Below, piece after piece: positions 16,219-22,942 of a stretch of 33,570 bases of DNA. The translations under genes were made by a program, and so were the position numbers. The DNA comes from Chloroflexota bacterium. Its GTDB lineage: Bacteria; Chloroflexota; Dormibacteria; CF-121. The notes beneath the pieces are model-generated. The model did not search any database, was not told the DNA's origin, and was given only the letters and a program-made list of their open reading frames with translations. The DNA is taken from positions 1-33,570 of the forward strand of contig VBID01000132.1 in NCBI GenBank assembly GCA_005880615.1. Reading direction: 5' to 3'. How positions within the stretch are numbered: position 1 is the first letter of the stretch; each line of letters begins with the position of its first letter.

Positions 16219-16553
16219 AGGGTGCCTCCTTTTTCCAGAACGGCATCGACCGTCGTGCGAAATCCCGCCCACTCGTCGCGAAACACCTTCAGCGCCCGCT
16301 TGCCATCGGCGGTGAGGCGGTAGTAGCGGCGGGGCGGTCCATCGCTGGATTCTCGCCACTCGGTGTCGACCAGGCCGTCGCGGCGCAAGCGGCTCAAGAG
16401 CGGATAGATGGTGCCCTCGCTGGTCAGCATGCCGGTGCTGGCCAGCCCCTCGATCAATTCGAAGGCGTAGCGGGACCGACCGACCAGCAACGCGAGCACG
16501 CAGTATTCCAGCGCCCCCTTGCGCATCTGGGTGACCAGGCCGTCGGCTGGCAT
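16215..16553 (-). CDS. PadR-family transcriptional regulator
   Basis: 112 residues from the ATG at 16553. PadR winged-helix pattern: MRKGALEYCVLALLVGRSRYAFELIEGL, SEGTIYPLLSRLRRDGLVDTEW (recognition helix and wing start), GPPRRYYRLTADGKRAL, then a short dimerisation helix. An in-frame ATG at 16586 is possible but lies inside a perfect inverted repeat that looks like the operator, so the shorter form is preferred; GTG/ATG choices remain open because no clear Shine-Dalgarno is present. It leads the PadR-HAAS-amidohydrolase operon, all joined by 4-base overlaps, and is divergent from the carboxylase genes. PadR proteins generally repress their own operon until an effector binds. Confidence 0.88.
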   Translation of the reverse strand: MPADGLVTQMRKGALEYCVLALLVGRSRYAFELIEGLASTGMLTSEGTIYPLLSRLRRDGLVDTEWRESSDGPPRRYYRLTADGKRALKVFRDEWAGFRTTVDAVLEKGGTL

Positions 16554-16576
16554 CGCAGTCCACGGTACCACAAAGA

Positions 16577-16593
16577 ACCTTGCCATGCAAGGT
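16577..16593. promoter_or_regulatory. Probable PadR operator (inverted repeat)
   Basis: ACCTTGC-CAT-GCAAGGT is a perfect inverted repeat with 7-base arms and a 3-base centre, 24 bases upstream of the preferred padR start. Size and symmetry suit a PadR dimer, and related TTGC/GCAA palindromes occur before other PadR-HAAS operons (recalled). A possible -35 (TTGCAT, minus strand) overlaps it. Confidence 0.55.
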
Positions 16594-16615
16594 ATTGAGG
16601 AGATGTCGACGCGAA

Positions 16616-16639
16616 CCCCTCCCCGCACGCGGGGAGGGG
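16616..16639. repeat. GC-rich palindromic (REP-like) hairpin
   Basis: CCCCTCCCCG (16616-16625) and CGGGGAGGGG (16630-16639) form a perfect 10-bp stem with a CACG loop in the padR/carboxylase intergenic region. It matches the general form of dispersed high-GC intergenic palindromes. It lies between the predicted padR transcription start and the gene, so it would be in the padR leader. Confidence 0.55.
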
Positions 16640-16660
16640 AGAAATTGTCCTGAAGGCGAA

Positions 16661-16667
16661 TACAATA
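16661..16667. promoter_or_regulatory. Symmetric -10 element placed for a leaderless carboxylase mRNA
   Basis: TACAATA has the TAnnnTA form. On the plus strand TACAAT ends six bases before the GTG at 16673, so transcription would start at or next to the start codon; no Shine-Dalgarno is present. On the minus strand TATTGT could start the padR operon about 100 bases before its ATG. Confidence 0.55.
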
Positions 16668-16672
16668 ACCGC

Positions 16673-18436
16673 GTGTCGAAGGTGTTGATCACCGAGACCG
16701 TGCTGCGCGACGCGCAGCAGTGCCTCATCCAGGGGCGCTTGAAGTTGCAGCACGTCCTGCCTATCGGCGAAACCCTCGATAGCATCGGGTACGAAGCGCT
16801 GGACGCCTGGGGCGGCGGGACCTTCACCGCCTCGGTCAAGCTGCTGCAAGAGGATCCCTGGGCGCGCCTCCGCGCCATTCGGGGGGTGGTCAAGAAGACG
16901 CCCCTCCAGATGCTTATTCGCGGCCAGACCTTAGTCGTCACCCAGCACCAGCCGGACGATGTGGTGCGCGCCTTTATCGAATCGGCCGTCGAGGCCGGCA
17001 TCAGTGTGATCCGAATGTTCGACCCGTTGAACGACCTGCGCAACCTGGAGGTGCCCATCGCCGCCGCCAAGAAGGCGAAGGCGCGGGTGATCGGGGCCCT
17101 CGTCTACAGTCCGAGTCCGTACCAGGACCAGAAGCAGATGACCAAGGCCGCCCGGCGGCTGCGCGAGCTCGGCTGCCACGCCATCGGCATCGAGGACGTG
17201 GCCGGCATCCTGGCCCCGGACGCGGCGCGGGACCTGGTCCGGGCGCTGCGCGAAGCGACCCACCTGCCCATTTCCATCCACTCGCATGCCACCACCGCGC
17301 TGGCGCCCATCACCTACTTCGCGGCGGCGGAGGCCGGAGCCACCAGCATCGACACCGCCCTCTCGGCGCTGGCCTGGGGATCATCCCAGCCCGGCACCGA
17401 GACCATGGTGTCGAGCTTTCGTGACACGCCGTACGATACCAGGCTGGACCTGAAACTGATCGGCCAGGCCAACCGCTACTTCGACGACCTGCATGACGAG
17501 TACGAACCCTTCCAGGATCCCATCTCCTTCCGGAACGACATGACTGTGCTGGACCATCAGCTGCCTACCCCGGTGCTGGCCGACCTCACCAAGACCCTGC
17601 AGGAGCGAAATGCGCTCGACCGCTACGATCGCCTGCTGCAGGAGCTGGTCCGGGTCCGGGCGGAGACCGGGTACCCGCCGATGGCGGCGCCCATCAATCA
17701 GATCGTGGCCACCCAGGCGCTGGCCAATACTCTGAGCGAGCGCCGCTACCAGGTGATCGAGCAGTCGTTCCGCGATTACGTCAAGGGACTGTACGGGCAG
17801 CCACCGGGTGAGATCGACCGGACCGTCAAACAACGGGCGCTGGGCGGATCCGAGCCCATCACCATGCGGCCCGCCGATCTGCTCGAGCCCGCCCTGGACG
17901 GCGCTCGCCGAGAGATGCGACGCCAGGGACTGCCGGCTGACAGTCTCGACCAGGTCCTCCTGTACGTGCTCTTCCCGGACGACGCCCCCGGAATCCTGAG
18001 GCCGGAAATCCGGGCCGCGGAGCCGGCCCCTGCGCCGACGCCGGCTGCGGCCCGATCGCCGGAGCCGGAGGCCGCCGCGGCCGCCAGCTCGGCCCCGGCC
18101 GAGGCGGACACCACCCGGGAGTTCACCGTTGAAGTCGACGGCGAGCCCTACCACGTTCGGGTGCGCGGGGCGGCGGCCGTCCCCGCCACTGCCGGCGCGG
18201 CGCCGTCCCAGCCCATCAGCGGCGATGGCCTGGTGCAGGCACCCATGCAGGGCATGGTGATCAAGGTCAAGGTGGTCCCGGGCGCCACGGTGAAGCTGGG
18301 CGACGTGGTGGTGGTGCTGGAGGCGATGAAGATGCAGAACGATATCGCGGCCACCGCCAACGGGACCGTCCGTGAGGTTTTTGTGAAAGAAGGCACCATT
18401 GTGGCCGCCAACGATCCGCTGTTGACCATTGGCTGA
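16673..18436 (+). CDS. Pyruvate/oxaloacetate carboxyltransferase-like subunit fused to BCCP, with altered active site
   Basis: 587 residues from GTG 16673 (VSKVLITETVLRD). Carboxyltransferase TIM barrel about 1-290, conserved helical domain to about 450 (GYPPMAAPINQIVATQA, PITMRPADLL), an Ala/Pro-rich linker about 455-500, and a biotin carrier domain with EAMKM near the C-terminus. This is the OadA/PycB/transcarboxylase-5S layout. Asp13 (LRDAQQ) and the metal histidines His203 and His205 (IHSHAT) are kept. However, the usual IKDMAG carries Glu174 (GIEDVAG) in place of the carbamylated metal Lys, and the usual HQxPGGxxSNL is HQLPTPVLADL (295-305), so Ala303 replaces the proton-relay Thr/Ser and the GG is lost. 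The biotin partner follows at once. Acceptor substrate is therefore uncertain. Start is probably leaderless. Confidence 0.85.
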   Translation: MSKVLITETVLRDAQQCLIQGRLKLQHVLPIGETLDSIGYEALDAWGGGTFTASVKLLQEDPWARLRAIRGVVKKTPLQMLIRGQTLVVTQHQPDDVVRAFIESAVEAGISVIRMFDPLNDLRNLEVPIAAAKKAKARVIGALVYSPSPYQDQKQMTKAARRLRELGCHAIGIEDVAGILAPDAARDLVRALREATHLPISIHSHATTALAPITYFAAAEAGATSIDTALSALAWGSSQPGTETMVSSFRDTPYDTRLDLKLIGQANRYFDDLHDEYEPFQDPISFRNDMTVLDHQLPTPVLADLTKTLQERNALDRYDRLLQELVRVRAETGYPPMAAPINQIVATQALANTLSERRYQVIEQSFRDYVKGLYGQPPGEIDRTVKQRALGGSEPITMRPADLLEPALDGARREMRRQGLPADSLDQVLLYVLFPDDAPGILRPEIRAAEPAPAPTPAAARSPEPEAAAAASSAPAEADTTREFTVEVDGEPYHVRVRGAAAVPATAGAAPSQPISGDGLVQAPMQGMVIKVKVVPGATVKLGDVVVVLEAMKMQNDIAATANGTVREVFVKEGTIVAANDPLLTIG

Positions 18437-19889
18437 GCCCGCCGTCGCCAAGGTCCTGGTGGCCAACCGGGGCGAGATTGCGTTGCGGATCATGCGCACC
18501 TGCCGGGAAATGGGGATCCCCACCGTCGCCGTCTACGCCGAGCCGGACCGACGGGCTCCCCACGTGGTCTTTGCCGAAGACCGGATCCTGCTCGCCGGGG
18601 CCAACCCGAGAGCCGCCTACCTGGACATCCCACAGCTGATCGCGGCGGCCAGGTCCGCCGGTGCCGACGCGATGCATCCCGGCTATGGCTTTCTAGCGGA
18701 GAACCCGGCCTTTGCCGAGGCCTGCGTGGAGGCCGGCATCACGTTCATCGGCCCGTCGGCGGCCAGCATGCGGGCGATGGGGGACAAGGTGGCGGCCCGC
18801 CGCGCCATGCAGGCGGCCGGGGTCCCGGTGGTCCCCGGCACGGACACCGTTACCGACGACCAGGCGGCGGTCGCCGAGGCGGAGCGGCTGGGCTATCCGG
18901 TGCTGGTGAAGGCCAGCGCCGGCGGTGGCGGCATCGGGATGCGGGTAGCGAAGACGGTCGAGGAGCTCCGGCCCGCGGTCGATGGCGCCCGGCGAGCCGC
19001 CCTCTCGGCCTTCGGGAATGAGGCCGTGTATATCGAGAAGTACCTCGACCACCCCCGCCACATCGAGATGCAGGTGCTGGCCGATGCGCAGGGCACCACC
19101 CTGGCCCTGGGGGAACGCGACTGTTCCATCCAGCGGCGCCACCAGAAGCTGGTCGAAGAGACCCCCGCGGTCGGCCTGAAAGCGGAGACGCGCGCCGCCA
19201 TGGCCGCGGCCGCCGTCCGGGCGGCTGAGGCGGTCCGATATCAGAGCGCCGGCACCATCGAGTTCATCTTCTCCGGCGGCCAGTTCTACTTCCTGGAGAT
19301 GAACACCCGCCTCCAGGTGGAGCATCCGATCACCGAAATGGTGCTGGGTATGGACCTGGTGCGGGAGCAGATCCGGATCGCGCGCGGCGAATCGCTCTCG
19401 GCGGATGGGGTGCCGGCCTCCCGCGGTCACGCCATCGAGTTCCGGATCAACGCAGAGGATCCGCTGCGCAACTTCCTCCCGTCGCCGAAGCCCATCCGCC
19501 GCTACGGGCCCCCGAGCGGCCCGGGCGTTCGGGTGGACTCGGGCATCCATCCCCACCTGGAGGTCTCGCCCCACTTCGACCCGCTGCTGGTCAAGCTCAT
19601 CGTCTGGGGAGCGGACCGCCAGCAGGCGATCGCCCGCGGCCGCCGCGCCTTGCAGGAATTCGTGCTGACCGGGCCCGCCACCACCATCCCGTTCCACCGA
19701 TCGCTCCTGCAAGAGCCGGACTTCCAGGCCGGCCGCATCACCACCTACTTCATCCAGGAGCATCCGGCCCTCCTCGAACGCGTCCGCTCGTTTACCGCCG
19801 AGCATTCGCCCTTCGAGAGCTTTTACGGGAGCCCGGAGGTGGCGGCGGCGATTGGGGCGATTGTCGCCGTCAGCGAAGAGAAAGGCTAG
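18429..19889 (+). CDS. accC: Biotin carboxylase subunit
   Basis: 486 residues from a TTG that overlaps the previous stop by 8 bases. ATP-grasp enzyme that carboxylates biotin on a carrier protein with bicarbonate and ATP. Marks: KVLVANRGEIALRIMRTCREMG at the N-terminus, MHPGYGFLAENPAFAEAC, the glycine loop KASAGGGGIGMR (Ile at a position more often Arg or Lys), RHIEMQVLAD, GERDCSIQRRHQKLVEE, FLEMNTRLQVEHPITE and VSPHFDPLLVKLIVWG. All catalytic segments look intact. The tail is slightly longer than in single-subunit acetyl-CoA carboxylase forms. Pairing with the upstream carboxyltransferase-BCCP makes a two-subunit carboxylase in PycA/PycB style. The symbol is by family; pycA would fit equally if pyruvate is the acceptor. 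Confidence 0.93.
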   Translation: MAEPAVAKVLVANRGEIALRIMRTCREMGIPTVAVYAEPDRRAPHVVFAEDRILLAGANPRAAYLDIPQLIAAARSAGADAMHPGYGFLAENPAFAEACVEAGITFIGPSAASMRAMGDKVAARRAMQAAGVPVVPGTDTVTDDQAAVAEAERLGYPVLVKASAGGGGIGMRVAKTVEELRPAVDGARRAALSAFGNEAVYIEKYLDHPRHIEMQVLADAQGTTLALGERDCSIQRRHQKLVEETPAVGLKAETRAAMAAAAVRAAEAVRYQSAGTIEFIFSGGQFYFLEMNTRLQVEHPITEMVLGMDLVREQIRIARGESLSADGVPASRGHAIEFRINAEDPLRNFLPSPKPIRRYGPPSGPGVRVDSGIHPHLEVSPHFDPLLVKLIVWGADRQQAIARGRRALQEFVLTGPATTIPFHRSLLQEPDFQAGRITTYFIQEHPALLERVRSFTAEHSPFESFYGSPEVAAAIGAIVAVSEEKG

Positions 19890-19894
19890 AGCGG

Positions 19895-22165
19895 CTAGTC
19901 GTTTCCGCTGCCGATGACGACGGTGTAGTCATATTCCTGCGCCGCCGCGTGGCCGTTGACGTCGGTGACGCCAGTGGTGACCACCAGCGTGTACCTGCCC
20001 TGGTGGAGCTTGGCCATGATGGTGACGGTGCGCGTGTTGGGGTCGAACTGGAAATCGGTCGGGTCGGTACGCTGGCCGCTGCTGTCCCGCAGGTAAATCG
20101 ACTCACGGGAGACGGTCGCCGCGGCCAGGTCGGCGTCGAACTTGACGGTCACCTGCTGGTGGGGCGGGGCGGATTGCACCTGGACCGAGACGACACTCGG
20201 CCCCTGGCCAATGATGGTGGTGATCCCGGGCTGGACGGCATCGATCAGGAACCGCTCGCCATGGCGGACCACCGTCAGGTGCTCCTCAAAGAACTGGATC
20301 TCCTGATGGGTCTTGGGGTCCGCCAGGACGATGCGCACCGTGACCAGGAACTGGTCGGGGCTCACCAGCTGGACGCCGAACACGTAGGAGCGGGCAATGT
20401 ACGGATCACCCGGGGCTGTGACCAGCGGCAGGTTCCCGTTCTGGTAAGTGGCGAGCGCCTGCGGGCCAAGTTCGGCCTGGGCATCGGCGAGGTTGCCCCG
20501 TTGCCGGGCGTCCAGGAACCTGGTGACCACGTGCACAGCGTCCAGCTGGGCGGCGTCGGCTGGCGACAGCTCGCCAATCCGGACGGTGGCGACCCAGAGC
20601 CGGGCCCGACCGGTCTCGTCGCCGCGCAGAAACACGATGCTGCCCCCATCCGGGGACCAGCGGGGCGTCGTGTACTCGCGATCCTGGGCAGCGAAGGGAA
20701 CGGGTTTCCCCGAGCCGTCGGCATTCACAAAGAACGCGCTCGGCTGGGCGTCGGTGGACGCGCCCCGGCTGGCCACCAACAGCGAGCTGGAATCGGGCGA
20801 CCAGCTGATGTCGGACCACCGGTCGCCGCTCCGCGACGCGGCGAGCTGTTTGAGCCCGTCCGGGGCGGCCACCCAGAGCTGGGGCCCGGATGCGGCTGAC
20901 AGGATGAAGGCCAGCCGTCCATCGGACGACCAGGCGAAGGTAGTGGCCGCCCCAGCGGAGACCACCTTCGATTGACCCGACGCCACGTCGAAGATGGCGG
21001 CTCCGTCGGCGGTCGCCGTGGCCAGGAAGCGGCCGTCGTTGATAGCGGCGGCGGCAGCACCCGGAGTAATCGCGACGGTGAGCGGAGGCGGTGTGCCCTG
21101 CAGGTCCACCAGCCGTAGGGTGCCCGCGTCGCCGTAGGCCAGCCGGTCGCTCCCGACCCAGGTGGCAGGACGGTTGGGCAGGCCGCCAACGGTGGCGATC
21201 TGGGTAGCGTGGGTGCCGTCGTCCTCGAAGGCGCTGACCCAGAGGCTGGACTGGTCTGGACGGTCCTGCCGCCAGAAGGCCAGGTGACGACCGTCGGGGG
21301 CCACGGCCGGCAGGGTGGCCCGTGTCGCCAGCCGGCGAACGAGGGTGCCTTGCGGTGTCATCGACCAGACCTCGGGGACGACCGGCGGAAGGGTCGCGGC
21401 GGACGGCGAGGGTCCGAGGGTGACGGCCTCGGCGACCGTACGGGTCACGATCAGCGCCTGGCCGTCGGGCGTCCAGCTGGCACTCGTGACCGCGCCGGGG
21501 TCGGCGATGGAGATCTCGCCGACGAACGTCAGGTTGTCGCTGCGGAACGACGGGGGCACGACTGGCGACACGGCGGCCGGCGTGGTCACGAATCGGACTA
21601 CCACCGGCGGCGCCGCGGTGGCGGCGACCGTGTTCGGGGCCGGAGCCGTCTGGGGCACCAGCTTGACGGTGTAGCCGGTGTTGGATGCTAGCGGGTGCAG
21701 CGGGATGATCACCAGCGTCTGCCCATCCCAGCGGGTGGTGTACAGGGTGGCCGGCTCGATCCTGACCGACTGGGCCACGGCATTCTTGTCTACCGGTCCG
21801 GTGAACGCGATCCTGATCGGCTCCGCCGTCCGGATCAGGCCGATGCCCGGCGGGACGACGGCCACCGCGGTCGGTGCCTGGTGGAGGGCGTGGTACACGC
21901 CCACGGTCAGAACCACGGCGGCCGCCGCCGCGGCCGTGGCCAGCAGGGGGGTCCGCGGCCAGGCAAACCAACGGGGCTGCGACCGCGGCGAGATGCTCCG
22001 GCGGGCCTCCGCCATCAGCTTCATGCGCAGGTGGTTGCGGAAGTACGGATCGAGGGGGGGCTGGGCCGGCCGGGATGCCTGGAGCAGTTCGACCACCTCG
22101 CGGTGGGGGCCGCTAGCGAACAACTCCTCGAGCTCAGGATCCCGGTTCAAAGCCGACCTCCACAT
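19895..22165 (-). CDS. Membrane-anchored Ig-like/beta-propeller protein coupled to an ECF sigma factor
   Basis: 756 residues, ATG at 22165 with GGAGG three bases upstream, overlapping the sigma gene by 32 bases. Residues 1-70 are cytoplasmic and resemble short regulatory N-termini downstream of sigma genes (PLDPYFRNHLRMKLMAEARR); no zinc-binding anti-sigma motif is seen. One membrane helix lies at about 72-94. Outside follow an Ig-like domain (about 110-200, EPIRIAFTGPVDK), a TolB/WD40-like propeller (about 220-520, repeated SWTPDGQALIV, RWSPDGGSIVF, WSPDSSSLLV) and a C-terminal Big-type domain (about 660-756, VTVKFDADL, YTLVVTTGVTDVNG). The layout suggests that it senses envelope or ligand state and controls the sigma factor, but the anti-sigma role is inferred from position only. 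Confidence 0.8.
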   Translation of the reverse strand: MWRSALNRDPELEELFASGPHREVVELLQASRPAQPPLDPYFRNHLRMKLMAEARRSISPRSQPRWFAWPRTPLLATAAAAAAVVLTVGVYHALHQAPTAVAVVPPGIGLIRTAEPIRIAFTGPVDKNAVAQSVRIEPATLYTTRWDGQTLVIIPLHPLASNTGYTVKLVPQTAPAPNTVAATAAPPVVVRFVTTPAAVSPVVPPSFRSDNLTFVGEISIADPGAVTSASWTPDGQALIVTRTVAEAVTLGPSPSAATLPPVVPEVWSMTPQGTLVRRLATRATLPAVAPDGRHLAFWRQDRPDQSSLWVSAFEDDGTHATQIATVGGLPNRPATWVGSDRLAYGDAGTLRLVDLQGTPPPLTVAITPGAAAAAINDGRFLATATADGAAIFDVASGQSKVVSAGAATTFAWSSDGRLAFILSAASGPQLWVAAPDGLKQLAASRSGDRWSDISWSPDSSSLLVASRGASTDAQPSAFFVNADGSGKPVPFAAQDREYTTPRWSPDGGSIVFLRGDETGRARLWVATVRIGELSPADAAQLDAVHVVTRFLDARQRGNLADAQAELGPQALATYQNGNLPLVTAPGDPYIARSYVFGVQLVSPDQFLVTVRIVLADPKTHQEIQFFEEHLTVVRHGERFLIDAVQPGITTIIGQGPSVVSVQVQSAPPHQQVTVKFDADLAAATVSRESIYLRDSSGQRTDPTDFQFDPNTRTVTIMAKLHQGRYTLVVTTGVTDVNGHAAAQEYDYTVVIGSGND

Positions 22166-22715
22166 CCCCCTCCAGCGGCGGCAGTTCCTTGCGCAGCCGC
22201 TCCACTCCCCGGTGGAGCAGCAGCTTCACCGCGCCCGAGCTCTTGCCCAGGATCTGGGCGATGTCGTCGATCTTGCGGTCCTCGGCAAACTTCAAGATCA
22301 GGGCGGCCCGCTGCTGCTTGGGGAGCTGGTCGATGGCCGACCAGACCCGGCGGCTGCGGTCCCGGCGGATGACCTCGTCCACCACCGCGCCGCTGGGCGT
22401 CCCGCCCGAGGTGGCATCCTCCAGCTCCAGCTCGCCGCGCTGGCCCCGATAATGATCGGCCACCGCGTTGAGCGCGATCTGATAAAGCCAGGACGAGAAC
22501 GGATGTCCCGCGTACGTGTAGCGATTGATGTTGCGCAACGCTTTGAAAAACACCTCCGAGGTTAGGTCCTCTGCCAGCGATTGATCGCGGACGCGCGAGT
22601 AGGCGAACCGGTAGATCTGCGTGAAATACCGGTCGTACAAGGCCCCGAACGCCTCCGGGTTGCGCTTGGCACGATCGACAAGGTCCCGTTCGTCTTCGGA
22701 TCCGCCCGGCATCAT
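22134..22715 (-). CDS. ECF-family RNA polymerase sigma factor
   Basis: 193 residues, ATG at 22715 (a second ATG follows directly) with GAGAGGG upstream. Region 2: ALYDRYFTQIYRFAYSRVRDQSLAEDLTSEVFFKAL and PFSSWLYQIALNAVADHYRG. Linker about 95-115. Region 4: AIDQLPKQQRAALILKFAEDRKIDDIAQILGKSSGAVKLLLHRGVERLRKEL with a clear helix-turn-helix. It directs RNA polymerase to a small regulon. It is cotranscribed with the overlapping membrane propeller protein, the usual sigma/regulator arrangement, and divergent from purB. Subgroup not assignable by eye. Confidence 0.92.
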   Translation of the reverse strand: MMPGGSEDERDLVDRAKRNPEAFGALYDRYFTQIYRFAYSRVRDQSLAEDLTSEVFFKALRNINRYTYAGHPFSSWLYQIALNAVADHYRGQRGELELEDATSGGTPSGAVVDEVIRRDRSRRVWSAIDQLPKQQRAALILKFAEDRKIDDIAQILGKSSGAVKLLLHRGVERLRKELPPLEGDVEVGFEPGS

Positions 22716-22888
22716 CGCCCTCTCAACGGGGCGCCTGCTGTTCTGGGGAACGGGAGGGGCCGCTCAATGGTTACGCTCGGCCAATGTACCAGCCGGCGCC
22801 AGTCTGGGCGCTGCCTCGGGCACAGGGCGCGGGCCCACGATCGGCCTCGCTGCCCGAAAATCGAAATGGGGGTGGGGCCGGTTGGGCC

Positions 22889-22899
22889 GGTATAATGCC
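22889..22899 (+). promoter_or_regulatory. pur operon promoter -10
   Basis: GGTATAATGCC, with TATAAT at 22891-22896, lies 46 bases before purB and repeats exactly the 11-mer before guaB3. A predicted start near 22903 gives a leader of about 40 bases containing AAGGAG (22925-22930). ACGGC and GCCGT in the leader could form a weak stem around that site. On the minus strand the same bases read CATTAT, towards the sigma gene. Confidence 0.6.
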
Positions 22900-22942
22900 T
22901 CCATTCACGACGGCCGCCACCTGAAAGGAGACTAGCCGCCGT

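Noticed and set aside
18005..18180. Ala/Pro/Glu-rich stretch in the carboxyltransferase as a possible repeat or assembly artefact
   Set aside because: Such linkers are normal before biotin carrier domains, and the frame is kept through to an intact BCCP.
20406..21971. 521-codon minus-strand frame in another register inside the propeller gene
   Set aside because: Arg/Pro/Gly-rich, no start context, and the overlapping frame has clear Ig and propeller repeats.
22134..22165. 32-base overlap of sigma and membrane-protein genes as a possible frameshift fusion
   Set aside because: Both proteins have complete, conventional ends and the second has its own ribosome site; overlap is normal for sigma/anti-sigma pairs.
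22716..22942. Possible purine riboswitch before purB
   Set aside because: The leader downstream of the predicted start is only about 40 bases and shows no purine aptamer core; only a weak stem is seen.
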